From: Phycisphaerae bacterium
GTDB taxonomy: Bacteria > Chloroflexota > Anaerolineae > 4572-78 > J111
DNA: 64,000 nucleotides
Assembly: GCA_028285035.1 (NCBI GenBank)
Contig: JANQQF010000109.1
Span: forward strand, 58,793-122,792
Direction of reading: 5' to 3'
The notes beneath the pieces were generated by a model. The model saw only the letters and a list, made by a program, of their open reading frames with translations. It was not told the DNA's origin and made no database searches. The translations under genes were made by a program, and so were the position numbers. Each line of letters opens with the position of its first letter. Positions within the stretch are counted from its first letter, which is position 1. This document shows, in pieces, positions 18,538 to 27,798 of this stretch.

Positions 18538-19788
18538 ATGGGCACATCGAGACCCTCAATTCAAGAAGTCCAAAGACCTTTAATTCTCGGCGTTCTAGCC
18601 GGTGTTCTTTTTGGTTGCCTCTTGGGGACGGTTTTTGGAACATATTATGCTTGGAATGTTGATCCAGCCGTTTATCAGGGTGGAGCACATCCTAATGAAT
18701 GGAACCCTGAATATCAGAGCCATTACATTGCCACTGTTGTTGACTCATATAACGTGAATCGCAATGCAAATTTAGCGAGTGAGCGAATGAAGATTTTTGA
18801 TGCCTCTACGCAAATTCGTGAACTTGGTGAATTGTCAACAGCTTTCGTGGCGAATGGTCAAGCCGCCGAAGCTCAAGTTGTCAATGATTTGGCCACTGCC
18901 TTAAAAGGGGTCAATAGCTGGGACGATACAACAATTCAGAACGTTGTTGCCCAACTGAGTACCGAAATCAGTAGCAATGATCCCGATGGTCGAAAGGCTC
19001 AGGGCCTCAACACATTTAGTGCTGATTTGCTTGGCGCCATTCCTCAACCGGCTCAACCTTCAACAAATGAGGGGGATGCAGGTGGGGATACAGGGGCTGG
19101 TACCGATACTGATCAAGCCCCTGTTGATGCAGCCGCGCCACCTGCTGAACCTGCCCAAGGTGGTGGCACTCCCTTATGGCAATATTGTCTCTGTGGCCTG
19201 CTACTCCTTCTCGTAATTGGAGCAATCGTGCTTTTGATTGGACGTCGACGCTTCAATCAATTGAGGCATCAAAAGCCCGAGGTTGAATGGGTCGGTGAAG
19301 GGCCAGCCCCGTTGAAAGTATGGTCTGGAACTTATGAGCATAAGTCAGAACACAACAATTATGATGAGTTCTTTACCATTGAAACCCACGACGGCGACTT
19401 CCTCGGTGAAAGTGGAATGGGGATAATGAAGGCGATTGTAGGTACTGATCCAAAACAGGTCACGGCCTTCGATGTTGGACTGTTTGATAAAACAGATATC
19501 ACAACCCTTTCCAGAGTGGTGATGAGTGCTGATGCCTATCACAATGACACCGAATTGATGACAAACATTCAAAACAACCCATTGGCTGAGGCTGTGTTGG
19601 CTGAGGAAGGGACAGAATTCAGCTTGGACACATCTGCATTGCGAGTTGTCGCCAAGATTGAAGAACTGGCTTATGGTGGTGATCAAAGTTACTTTGAGAA
19701 GCTAAAATTAAGTTTGAATGTGTTCTTACAAGAAGGGGCAGATTTGAAGATTGGTACGATGGATATACCTGAGCAGTATCAAAGCTAA
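18538..19788 (+). CDS. Two-TM protein with Gly/Pro-rich linker, function unknown
   Basis: I do not recognise this 416-residue protein. A hydrophobic segment near residues 15-38 (LILGVLAGVLFGCLLG) and a second near 215-240 (YCLCGLLLLLVIGAIVLLIG) flank a largely helical region of about 150 residues and a linker rich in Gly, Asp, Thr, Ala and Pro (170-213). After the second membrane segment and a GRRRF stop-transfer, residues 245-416 form a compact alpha/beta region (SGTYEHKSEHNNYDEFFTIE onward). The middle section is predicted outside and both ends inside. It has its own promoter and is followed by a terminator, so it appears to be a single-gene unit. Confidence 0.8.
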   Translation: MGTSRPSIQEVQRPLILGVLAGVLFGCLLGTVFGTYYAWNVDPAVYQGGAHPNEWNPEYQSHYIATVVDSYNVNRNANLASERMKIFDASTQIRELGELSTAFVANGQAAEAQVVNDLATALKGVNSWDDTTIQNVVAQLSTEISSNDPDGRKAQGLNTFSADLLGAIPQPAQPSTNEGDAGGDTGAGTDTDQAPVDAAAPPAEPAQGGGTPLWQYCLCGLLLLLVIGAIVLLIGRRRFNQLRHQKPEVEWVGEGPAPLKVWSGTYEHKSEHNNYDEFFTIETHDGDFLGESGMGIMKAIVGTDPKQVTAFDVGLFDKTDITTLSRVVMSADAYHNDTELMTNIQNNPLAEAVLAEEGTEFSLDTSALRVVAKIEELAYGGDQSYFEKLKLSLNVFLQEGADLKIGTMDIPEQYQS

Positions 19789-19817
19789 CGAAAATTCGTA
19801 ATCACGATAAAATGTAA

Positions 19818-19848
19818 ACGCGGAGATCGTATCATCTCCGCGTTTTTT
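19818..19848 (+). terminator. Intrinsic terminator after the 18538 gene
   Basis: ACGCGGAGAT at 19818-19827 pairs perfectly with ATCTCCGCGT at 19834-19843 around a 6-base loop, followed by a T-run. The minus-strand gene converges on it from the right, so it may also help terminate that transcript. Confidence 0.88.
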
Positions 19849-19863
19849 GTTTCGATGGTCTGG

Positions 19864-21033
19864 CTATCGCGAGAGGCCCAACGGCTCCGATTTTGGGCTA
19901 AATAGCTTATTATGTTCCTCCAAGGCAAAACGATCAGTCATTCCAGCAATGTAATCACAGACCGTTCGGTATAGGCCTTGGCGCTCAATATGCTGTTTCA
20001 CCGAGTTGGGTAAAATAATGGGATGATTGATATACGCATCAAATAACTCCCCAATGATGCGCCTCGCCTTTAGATCCATTCGCATGACTCGCCAGTGACG
20101 ATATAAATTTGTAAATAGAAAGTCTTTTAATTCCCGATTTAAAGTTTTTACCCGACCAGAGTGGCCGACAATACTGTAGTCCAAATTACGAATATCGTTA
20201 ACGCTATCAATGTTTAATTCCTCAATCCGTTGACCCGTCGCATTAATTAAATCGCTAACCTCTTTACCCACGAGCCGACGAATTATTCGATGACAATCAA
20301 GCTCACTAAATTGTTGATTTATATCAAACTCCAGCTCTTCCAAAACTAATCGCCAAAACTCAACGTTCTTCAATTGCTGGGGCACGATTAGACCTGACCG
20401 TAATCCATCATCTAAATCAGCCGTGGTATAGGCGATCTCATCAGCATAATTCACAATTTGCGCTTCCAAAGTTGGCCGCAAATGTGGCTCTAACTCCGTA
20501 ACATGGCTTCGATCATATTCAGTTTCATGTTTTAGAATACCTTCCCGTACTTCCCAAGTTAGATTTAACCCACGAAAATCAGGAAACCGATGTTCCACTT
20601 TTTCGACAATACGAAAACTTTGATAATTATGATCAAATCCTTCGTGATCAGCCATCAATTGATTGAGGGCACTTTCCCCACTATGACCGAATGGACCATG
20701 CCCTAAATCGTGGGCTAGACAGATGGCCTCTGTCAACTCTTCATTCACACCAAGCGCTCGAGCAATCGTCCGGCCAATTTGGGCGACTTCTATGGTATGG
20801 GTTAATCGTGTTCGATAGTAGTCACCTTCCGTTGTTACAAAAACCTGTGTTTTATACTCCAAGCGGCGAAATGCCGTTGTGTGAATGATCCGATCTCGAT
20901 CTCGTTGGTAGCAAGTGCGATAAGGGTGTTCTTCTTCGGGAAAGGCTCGCCCCCGAGAGTCTTGACTTCTCATCCCATATGAGGCTAATCGTTCTGCTTC
21001 TTGGGCTTCAATTTGTTCACGCGAAAGTATCAT
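19864..21033 (-). CDS. dgt: dGTPase-like dNTP triphosphohydrolase (HD domain)
   Basis: This enzyme family hydrolyses dNTPs to deoxynucleosides and tripolyphosphate, adjusting nucleotide pools. The 389-residue protein has the family N-terminus (YRTCYQRDRDRIIHTTAFRRL), the HD metal motif at about residue 75-120 (HTIEVAQIGRTIARAL, then AHDLGHGPFGHSGE) and the later NYADEIAYTTADLDD segment with the fourth metal ligand. An AGAGG ribosome binding site precedes the ATG. The protein matches the shorter dGTPase-like branch (about 380-400 residues), whose substrate can be broader than dGTP. It is convergent with the 18538 gene. Confidence 0.92.
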   Translation of the reverse strand: MILSREQIEAQEAERLASYGMRSQDSRGRAFPEEEHPYRTCYQRDRDRIIHTTAFRRLEYKTQVFVTTEGDYYRTRLTHTIEVAQIGRTIARALGVNEELTEAICLAHDLGHGPFGHSGESALNQLMADHEGFDHNYQSFRIVEKVEHRFPDFRGLNLTWEVREGILKHETEYDRSHVTELEPHLRPTLEAQIVNYADEIAYTTADLDDGLRSGLIVPQQLKNVEFWRLVLEELEFDINQQFSELDCHRIIRRLVGKEVSDLINATGQRIEELNIDSVNDIRNLDYSIVGHSGRVKTLNRELKDFLFTNLYRHWRVMRMDLKARRIIGELFDAYINHPIILPNSVKQHIERQGLYRTVCDYIAGMTDRFALEEHNKLFSPKSEPLGLSR

Positions 21034-21289
21034 TAGAACCTCTGAAATATACTACTTAGCGGTTGATTATTAGAAAAAATTAAAGTTGATCTTCTAAATT
21101 ATAACACGAATTATTTTGTAATCTATCTTTAGGCTGATATGCCTAGGCGATAGCCGCACAAAATTTTTTTGTAATAGATGATTTGGTTAGGGTGAACTCT
21201 AGTCAGTCAGCCGATGTGTAATGTTTGATTGTGTGAGATAATCATAGTCGAGAAGCACTAGGAATATTTTGAGAGAGTGAGGTGTACAA

Positions 21290-21898
21290 ATGAAAAAGTT
21301 ACGAGGGTGGATTAGATTTCTATTGGTCGGTAGTATTATTGGCTCGGCTATAATCGTAGCAGGCTATCGATTGGGACAGCCTGAACCAGAAACAGTCGTT
21401 GCTGAGGCTCCAAAAGTGCGTACAGCTCCTCTAGTGGAGCGAAGTATTAGCCAGCAGGCATTAAATGTTGTTGAGAGTACTGATGTAGATAATGGTACCG
21501 AAATGACATCATTTGTTAATGGTCAATTTGGCTATCAAATCCATTATTTTGAAAACTGGCAACAGAATGAGGTGGCACCCAATCAAGTTGCATTGGCCTC
21601 CCCTGATGGAAAAAGTGTATTGACTGTTGAAGCAGTTGGCCCGTTAACTGATGGTTTATCAGCCTGGGTAGATCGTAGCTTGGGTGAAGATATGATACTG
21701 ACCCGACAATTACTAACTGTTCAAGGGCTAGAAGCCGAGCGACTTATTGTTTTGTCAGAAGCTACAGGTGAACAGCAAACGAAGTTCTTTATTGCTAGTG
21801 AGGACTCAGCCTTCTTGCTTGTCGGTACGGGGGAACAAAAATCTATTGAGCTGATCGCTCGTTCATTTCAAAATTCTGAATTTTTAGCCTTACGCTAA
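21290..21898 (+). CDS. Membrane-anchored small extracellular protein, unknown
   Basis: A 202-residue protein with one N-terminal hydrophobic segment (residues about 9-28, IRFLLVGSIIGSAIIVAGY) that is either an uncleaved anchor or a signal peptide. A short low-complexity spacer leads to a globular region from about residue 75 (GQFGYQIHYFENWQ onward) whose strand pattern recalls PsbP/Mog1-like folds; this is only a resemblance. It is a single-gene unit ending in a strong terminator, with GTGAGG upstream of the ATG. Function is not known. Confidence 0.75.
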   Translation: MKKLRGWIRFLLVGSIIGSAIIVAGYRLGQPEPETVVAEAPKVRTAPLVERSISQQALNVVESTDVDNGTEMTSFVNGQFGYQIHYFENWQQNEVAPNQVALASPDGKSVLTVEAVGPLTDGLSAWVDRSLGEDMILTRQLLTVQGLEAERLIVLSEATGEQQTKFFIASEDSAFLLVGTGEQKSIELIARSFQNSEFLALR

Positions 21899-21918
21899 AT
21901 AAATTACCACCGCAAATC

Positions 21919-21957
21919 AAAAGGCGACCCAATGCTCTATTGGATCGCCTTTTTTTA
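21919..21957 (+). terminator. Intrinsic terminator after the 21290 gene
   Basis: A long stem, with AAAGGCGACCCAAT near 21920-21933 pairing with ATTGGATCGCCTTT at 21939-21952 (one mismatch), is followed by a T-run. The 3' end of the converging minus-strand gene reaches into the T-run. Confidence 0.88.
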
Positions 21958-24003
21958 TTGATCTGCAACATATTCAACCAACTCACGAGGGGCCGAAACA
22001 TACACTCCATAAGCCTTCTGCATCGGATCAACCAAATCCTCGATAACTCGAACAATTTCTAGCCGTTTTGTCTTCTTCTGGTTTTGCAACTTCAAATCAA
22101 TTTTGGCAGCTGTACCCTGCTCTGCCTCAGCCGCAAGTAAGGTGCTCAAGAGTTTTAGCTCGTCATTAAGTCGTTCAACCAAACTTTCTACTGGCCCCTT
22201 TAGAGACTGTAGAAATGCGTCATCATGATGGTCTAAAAGGTGGTTATCTGCATCTTGATGACGTTGGGCCTCTGGTGGGATTTCGGTCGTAATCGGGCTG
22301 TTACGTTTTAAGTCATCACGTGCTATACGCAAAAAATGATCAGTCGCGTTGAAGAGCCAATTTAGCTCCCCTTTCACAAACATCTCACCTTCCTCATCTA
22401 AAGCCAAATCTGTGACAACACTGGAAATAACTAAACTCCCCAAGGCGACAGGGCTAATTGCAGCCTTGCGTTTGAGACGAGAGCCAGTACTTGGACTTGG
22501 TGGTGGCGGGGGAGCTGGTTTTGAGGAGAGGCGTTTTACAGGCTGGGCAATGGTCGCCCCATCATCCTCATCCTGGTTGGCGCGTTGAGCTAGCTTTTGA
22601 CTGACCAGTCCAAGGACCCCTTTTGGCGTATTGCCAACTGGCTTATTCGTTTTTGCCATTGTCTGCGAAGGTTCACGCTGTTGCCGTGTTTCCCGGTATT
22701 GCTCATAGCGACTAACAAAATTTTCGACCAACGCCATTGCGGGAACTGCCGTAGCTGGATCTAACAAAAAATTCGACATTAAATCCTGATAGGTAGGATT
22801 TAGGCCCCGGACCACATCAGCTAGGGTGCTTTGTAGATCCGTTGAAAGCATTCCAATCAAGGTTTCTTTCTTTTGCCAATCACGCCAAGCCCGCAAATTA
22901 TCTGTGCTACCAACAATTTCATCCGCAATCCATTCACGCAACTCTGTGGAGAAAATGTGGTACCCGCCGGAGTCAGTGTTTTTGATCACCAAAGTTCTGC
23001 GTTCTAATTCAGTGATAATTTGCGAGGCGCGACCGTATAACTTCTCCATATCCTCCACCATGGTAGGCGTGCCCTTTTCTAGCTCGCGCATGGTGAGAAC
23101 CATCAATAAAATTTGTTGTGAGGGAGACGAGTGATGCCAAAAATCTTGGAAGATAGGGGCACTCTCACTGCGTACGGCTGTCATCAAAACTTGATGACGT
23201 TCGCTATCCGCTAAACCTCTGGTATGTGCTGAGAATAAGTGTGAACAAACCATCTGCAAGAAGTAAGGATGATATCCAGCTAAGGCAAAGATCATGTTCA
23301 ATTCGCTCAAGAGAAAATGAACATCGGTTCCTTCCAAATAGCTGTCGATGAGGCGAGTTGTCTCCATCTCTGTAAACGCTTTGAGATTGATCGTGGCAAA
23401 AATGTTAAAGAAGGGTGAGGATCGTAGCTCTTCAGAGTGAGTTAATTCAACCAAGTCTTGACGGCTAGAGGTAATCAGGGCCAAATTGTGATGAATGGCT
23501 AAGGCGCGTAACCCCCCAAAGAAATCATTATCAAACTGACTATTTCGGGTTACATTTTCGAACTCATCCAACATCAAAACAATGTAAACATCTTCCTCAT
23601 CAATCAATGTGAATATATCATCTAAAGTATAGTTATCAATCGTTTCATCTTTTGAGGCTTCGTTAATCTCAAAAACGACCTCTTCATAATCTTTCATAAC
23701 CCGTTTGATAGATCGTAGAACACGTTTCCAGAAACGAGTGGGGGTCGTATTCGCATCAATAAATTGGAAGTCTTGGTAGATAAAGGTAAATTTATCTGGC
23801 TCAATACCAAAGCTGGCTGGAGTATCTGGGTGTGAAATCATTTTTAACAGAGACGTTTTTCCGGTACGACTTTCCCCCACAATTGAGGTCGACTCATTAG
23901 CAGCGAGCAACCGACTGTAAACCTGCTCGATTTCGCGGCGACGACCAATAAATCGATCTGGATTTTCGATCGGTCGACCATAACTAAAGGGATTAATACT
24001 CAT
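21955..24003 (-). CDS. STAND/AAA-type P-loop ATPase with unknown C-terminal domain
   Basis: A 682-residue protein. The N-terminus INPFSYGRPIENPDRFIGRR leads into a P-loop ATPase with Walker A GESRTGKTS at residues 43-51, Walker B YIVLMLDEFEN at 140-150 and a sensor-like ITSSRQDL near 177-184. A winged-helix-like region follows (about 320-370, LERRTLVIKN). Residues about 440-520 are low complexity (PAPPPPPSPSTGSR), and 520-682 is a mainly helical domain I do not recognise. No membrane segment is seen. It is the second gene of a tandem pair: the neighbour upstream on the same strand has a related ATPase domain. STAND-like proteins often act as switch ATPases in signalling or defence; a role here is inference. 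Confidence 0.85.
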   Translation of the reverse strand: MSINPFSYGRPIENPDRFIGRRREIEQVYSRLLAANESTSIVGESRTGKTSLLKMISHPDTPASFGIEPDKFTFIYQDFQFIDANTTPTRFWKRVLRSIKRVMKDYEEVVFEINEASKDETIDNYTLDDIFTLIDEEDVYIVLMLDEFENVTRNSQFDNDFFGGLRALAIHHNLALITSSRQDLVELTHSEELRSSPFFNIFATINLKAFTEMETTRLIDSYLEGTDVHFLLSELNMIFALAGYHPYFLQMVCSHLFSAHTRGLADSERHQVLMTAVRSESAPIFQDFWHHSSPSQQILLMVLTMRELEKGTPTMVEDMEKLYGRASQIITELERRTLVIKNTDSGGYHIFSTELREWIADEIVGSTDNLRAWRDWQKKETLIGMLSTDLQSTLADVVRGLNPTYQDLMSNFLLDPATAVPAMALVENFVSRYEQYRETRQQREPSQTMAKTNKPVGNTPKGVLGLVSQKLAQRANQDEDDGATIAQPVKRLSSKPAPPPPPSPSTGSRLKRKAAISPVALGSLVISSVVTDLALDEEGEMFVKGELNWLFNATDHFLRIARDDLKRNSPITTEIPPEAQRHQDADNHLLDHHDDAFLQSLKGPVESLVERLNDELKLLSTLLAAEAEQGTAAKIDLKLQNQKKTKRLEIVRVIEDLVDPMQKAYGVYVSAPRELVEYVADQ

Positions 24004-24050
24004 TCAATAAAACTCCTTCTATGACACCTATTTTAGGTAAATCAAATTAG

Positions 24051-24089
24051 AGTCTGTTTAATTTTCGAAAGCGAAAATTTCTTCAGACT
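24051..24089. repeat. Nested inverted repeat between the two ATPase genes
   Basis: AGTCTG (24051-24056) pairs with CAGACT (24084-24089), and inside it AATTTTCG (24060-24067) pairs with CGAAAATT (24072-24079). In the 138-base gap it may be an mRNA processing hairpin, a weak terminator for the upstream gene, or an operator for the downstream one. No clear T-run is present on either side. Confidence 0.5.
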
Positions 24090-24141
24090 TACTTTAGAAT
24101 GCCATAGTTTCATAAAATAAATAACCAAGGGCGACAACTAC

Positions 24142-26781
24142 CTATGGTCCCCAGGATATTCGTTCAGTGGTCCAGTTTCGGGCATCAGTGCCAAATCGTA
24201 GCCCCTCGATAGGCAAGGATCTAGCTCGTCCGCCATCTCTCGGCACAACCCATAGACTCCAATCTCCGGCGCGATTCGAGACAAATGCAATCCATTTCCC
24301 ATCGGGCGAGAAAACGGCCAAGCCATCATTAGCTGAGTCATCTGTAAGGTTTTCGAAGCTACCACTATTCATAGACCCGACAAAGACATCCCACGTTGAG
24401 TTAACTTCTCGCATAATCAGAAGCTCATCACCATCAATATCTGTTGGGATTTCTTTATTTCGGGTGATATTACTTGGCGAAACAAACCCATCTTGATCAA
24501 CGGTGGCAGAAGATTTTGTTCGCCATATGCCACATAAAGAGCCATTACTGGTAAGCCAATAGTTACAGGCAGAAAAGATTAAATCATCATTCTCAGCCCA
24601 AAGTGGATAGAGTGGCCGATCTGCGTCAATAATATCACCCGCTAACAAATGAACACTGGAACTGTCGGGAGAAAGTGTATCTTGCGTAGAAATTCGCCAA
24701 ACGGAGTCACCATCTTTTGGAGTATCTCTATTTTCATAAACCAATCCATCACTACTAGCATTCCAAGCCGGACGACTATCATTGAGCGCTGGACTAGCCA
24801 ATCGGCCATTTCCCCCATTGGCATCATAAACCCAAATCGTGTTGCCATCCTCTCGCTGCGCTTTGACCGCAAGTTTTGTGCCGTCTGGACTAAAGCTGGG
24901 TTGGCTGGCATTCAAAATCCGAGTGATTATCTCGCCATCAGGGATACTATAAACAATGACATTATATCGTCCGACCCCATTGTCAACAGGAATTGCAATT
25001 CGGCCCTGTGGCTGAGGCGTCGGGGTTGGCGTGGGAGGGCGTGGTGTGGGTGTATTTGTTGGCATCGGTGTTGGTGTAGGTGTATTGGTCGATGTTGGTG
25101 GGACGGGGGTTGGGGTATTTGTTGGAATTGGCGTTGAGGTGCTCGTTGCTGTTTCAATAATGTTTTCTAGCGCATCTAGATCTGTTTGCAACGCTGTCGC
25201 CGTAGCTTGAGCTGCCAACGCTTGAGACAAGGCGTCATTGATTTCGGCTGCAATTTTTGTGCTTTCAGCATCGATGGCCAAGGTGACCTGCGCCTGAACT
25301 GTGGCTACCTCCGCCACAGCGGCCGCTGCTGTTTGTTGGGCCAATAGGGCCTCTTCTTCATCCCCCTGGCTTTCTGCTTCTGCCGCTCCGACCTGTACAG
25401 CAGTGGCGGTCTTTTGCAACGCTGCCACTTGTGTTGAAAGTAAATCGACCTCAGGGCTTTCAGGCGGCGGATTATTGGGGAAATTTAGAAAGATGATAAC
25501 CGCCATCAATCCACCAATTATCGCTCCGGCTAGGACTGGAATTGCCCAGCGGCGGGCTGTCTCAACGGTTGTTGGGGCTTCAGCCCGTCGTTTCTTTTCT
25601 CGTTCATACCACTCATCAGCCTCTTCTTCGATCTCTTCTCGAATCCACTCGGTCCGCTTGAACTCAGCCAACCATAATTGCAAAAAGCCCACTCGAAATT
25701 TATAGGGCTCTTGGTTCTCGATGATGTCTCGCTCAAACAGCCGTTTAAGGCCCGTCGTAACATCCTTTCGTGGTGGATAGAGCCGATTTTCCCGTAAGGT
25801 ACTTTCGATATTTCGACGCAAGACCCCCGCTCGATATTGGGGGAGTTTTTCGGCAATGGCCGCTAGGATTACCTTTTCAACCGGACCAGAATCATCCCAG
25901 GCAAACTGTAGATTGGGTGTTGCCTGTTCGATGATTGCCGGCAGCACTAAATCAACATGTTCGGCATCTATTTCTTCAACTCGATGCTCTGTCCAATATG
26001 AAAAAATATTATGACAAAGTAACTGGGTGTAATAAGCCTGTCCAGAGGTCAATTCAAAAATTCGTTCAATTGCGGCATCAGTGTAGGTGTAATGTTGTGA
26101 AACAGGCTTTGTAATCAAATCTTCAACAAAATCCTGCTCCAGGAAGCTGATTTTGCGATAAACGGCTAGGTTAAAAAGGTCGGCCAGATGCTCGGTTTCC
26201 TCGACCCGACTGCCCACAGAGAATAAAAAGTTGAGGCTGCGTGAATGCTGAATGAGGGAACGGAGGTAGGTGACTAGTTCATAAGGGAGGTTACCAGAAT
26301 TGATTCGTTCTTCGAGCCGATTGGTTTCATCGAACATCAACAACAAGCGAAGATTACCAAGGGCAGCCAAGATGGGGGGCAGAAAAACTTCCTCAAATTG
26401 ATGACGGGGATTTTCTTCAAAATCGCGGCGGGAAGGACGATCCAACAGGGGTAATCCTTCCACCCCACGCAAGCCTAGAACAATCTTTCGGGCGACTTCC
26501 CATAGAAAGCCATCCATTCCCTCCAGACCCATGCTTTGAAAATCGATGAGAACAGGAATATAGGTATGGTCCCCCAACCGCTCTGCCATTTGATACAAAA
26601 TGGAGGTTTTTCCACTACGACGCTCGCCATACAAGACAATAATGTTATCCTGATAGCGACCGCGTAAGTGCTGACGAAGCCAAGCGTAGACATCCTCCCG
26701 GCCAAAAAACATGGTTGGGTTTTTGACCGGTGACCCAGCAATATAGGGATTGATGATAAAACTTTCGCTCTCAGTGCGCAT
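24142..26781 (-). CDS. Transmembrane STAND-like ATPase with Thr-Pro stalk and C-terminal beta-propeller
   Basis: An 879-residue multidomain protein. Cytoplasmic half: INPYIAGSPVKNPTMFFGRE, Walker A GERRSGKTS at 52-60, Walker B LRLLLMFDETN at 144-154, then helical and winged-helix-like regions to about 400. One membrane segment lies at about 413-434 (IPVLAGAIIGGLMAVIIFL). Predicted outside: an Ala/Thr/Gln-rich coiled-coil-like region (445-545), a Thr-Pro stalk (546-592) and a TolB/PD40-like propeller (593-879) with repeated blade motifs such as SFSPDGTKLAV and VFSPDGKWIAFVSNRAGDWS. This layout suggests an outside sensor coupled to an inside switch ATPase. The partner gene lies 138 bases downstream. 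A good ribosome binding site (AAGGGAAAG) precedes the ATG. Confidence 0.88.
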   Translation of the reverse strand: MRTESESFIINPYIAGSPVKNPTMFFGREDVYAWLRQHLRGRYQDNIIVLYGERRSGKTSILYQMAERLGDHTYIPVLIDFQSMGLEGMDGFLWEVARKIVLGLRGVEGLPLLDRPSRRDFEENPRHQFEEVFLPPILAALGNLRLLLMFDETNRLEERINSGNLPYELVTYLRSLIQHSRSLNFLFSVGSRVEETEHLADLFNLAVYRKISFLEQDFVEDLITKPVSQHYTYTDAAIERIFELTSGQAYYTQLLCHNIFSYWTEHRVEEIDAEHVDLVLPAIIEQATPNLQFAWDDSGPVEKVILAAIAEKLPQYRAGVLRRNIESTLRENRLYPPRKDVTTGLKRLFERDIIENQEPYKFRVGFLQLWLAEFKRTEWIREEIEEEADEWYEREKKRRAEAPTTVETARRWAIPVLAGAIIGGLMAVIIFLNFPNNPPPESPEVDLLSTQVAALQKTATAVQVGAAEAESQGDEEEALLAQQTAAAAVAEVATVQAQVTLAIDAESTKIAAEINDALSQALAAQATATALQTDLDALENIIETATSTSTPIPTNTPTPVPPTSTNTPTPTPMPTNTPTPRPPTPTPTPQPQGRIAIPVDNGVGRYNVIVYSIPDGEIITRILNASQPSFSPDGTKLAVKAQREDGNTIWVYDANGGNGRLASPALNDSRPAWNASSDGLVYENRDTPKDGDSVWRISTQDTLSPDSSSVHLLAGDIIDADRPLYPLWAENDDLIFSACNYWLTSNGSLCGIWRTKSSATVDQDGFVSPSNITRNKEIPTDIDGDELLIMREVNSTWDVFVGSMNSGSFENLTDDSANDGLAVFSPDGKWIAFVSNRAGDWSLWVVPRDGGRARSLPIEGLRFGTDARNWTTERISWGP

Positions 26782-26926
26782 CCAACTTTCCCTTCATCCT
26801 ACATTATAGGTTATGGAACCAAAAGAGTCGAATATGTTACAGGTTTCCATAATTATGTCATCTACTAGTTATCTGAAAATTAAAATCTATCTAAGCTTTT
26901 TGACGTATATTCTTTTGCTAATTGTA

Positions 26927-26955
26927 TTGACAAAAAAAATTTTTTTGGTATTATA
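26927..26955 (+). promoter_or_regulatory. tatD: Strong sigma-70-like promoter of tatD
   Basis: A perfect TTGACA at 26927-26932 is followed 16-18 bases later by the overlapping -10 candidates TATTAT (26949-26954) and TTATAT (26951-26956). It lies inside an in-frame upstream extension of tatD, which is one reason to reject that extension as coding. Confidence 0.72.
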
Positions 26956-26995
26956 TACAATAATTTCAATAAATTCTGAAACATCAGTAGGATCA

Positions 26996-27772
26996 ATGTT
27001 AATCGACTCACACTGCCACCTCAATTTTAAGGCGTTCAATGATGACCGATCTGACGTTTTAAGTCGAGCCAAAGCGGCTGGTCTCAAGGCTTTTCTTAAT
27101 CCTGGTACAACTTTAACCGATAGCCAAGAGATTGTAGCTTTGGCCAAGGAAATTTCAGAGCTGTATGCTGCTATCGGTATTCACCCGAATGATGCGGGTG
27201 GCGTCAATGATGAAACACTGGTTGCTTTACGAGAATTATCGCAGGCCGAAAAAGTTGTCGCGATTGGCGAGATTGGCCTTGATTATCATTGGGATGAAGC
27301 CCCTCGCCCTGTTCAGCAACGGGTGTTTGAGCAACAGCTAGAATTGGCGACAGATCTGGATTTACCCGTGATTATTCATCAGCGTGAGGCTTCAGAAGAC
27401 ACAATGGCTATCTTGCGTCAATGGGCGGTGGGTGGTCACCCAGGCTTGGTATTGCACTCCTTCTCTGGCGATGTTCCAATGGCTGAAGAAGCGATTGATT
27501 TAGGATTTTATATTGGCATCAGTGGGCCAGTAACTTTTAAGAATGCTCGACATCTACCCGATGTTGTGGCAACTGTGCCATCAGATCGATTGTTGGTCGA
27601 AACTGATGCACCATTTCTTTCCCCTCATCCCTTTCGGGGTAAACGGAATGAACCGGCTCGGGTTGCCTTAGTGGCTGAAAGAATTGCGGAAATAAAACAG
27701 CAACCCATTGACTCAATGTCTGAACAATTAACCCAAAATACCCAAGCCCTATTTAAGGGCATTATTATTTGA
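26996..27772 (+). CDS. tatD: TatD-family metal-dependent hydrolase/DNase
   Basis: A 258-residue TIM-barrel metallohydrolase of the TatD DNase family. It opens with MLIDSHCHLNF (HxH ligands), followed by GEIGLDYHWD (Glu ligand), VIHQREA (His), LHSFSGD (His) and VETDAPFLSPHP (Asp ligand), all in family order. The ATG at 26996 has TAGGA just upstream and matches the family length; the frame is open further upstream to 26813, but that stretch is AT-rich, encodes a spurious hydrophobic leader and contains the promoter. It probably begins an operon with the prenyl synthase: the next reading frame overlaps or abuts its stop. Confidence 0.94.
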   Translation: MLIDSHCHLNFKAFNDDRSDVLSRAKAAGLKAFLNPGTTLTDSQEIVALAKEISELYAAIGIHPNDAGGVNDETLVALRELSQAEKVVAIGEIGLDYHWDEAPRPVQQRVFEQQLELATDLDLPVIIHQREASEDTMAILRQWAVGGHPGLVLHSFSGDVPMAEEAIDLGFYIGISGPVTFKNARHLPDVVATVPSDRLLVETDAPFLSPHPFRGKRNEPARVALVAERIAEIKQQPIDSMSEQLTQNTQALFKGIII

Positions 27773-27798
27773 AGGAAAAATTTACGAGGTTTTCCAAA

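Noticed and set aside
21119..21289. Promoter of the 21290 gene
   Set aside because: AT-rich with several weak -10-like words but no convincing -35/-10 pair, so no feature is claimed.
26813..26995. N-terminal extension of TatD with a hydrophobic stretch
   Set aside because: It is AT-rich, holds a near-consensus promoter, and TatD proteins start at the MLIDSHCH equivalent. ATG 26996 has its own ribosome binding site.
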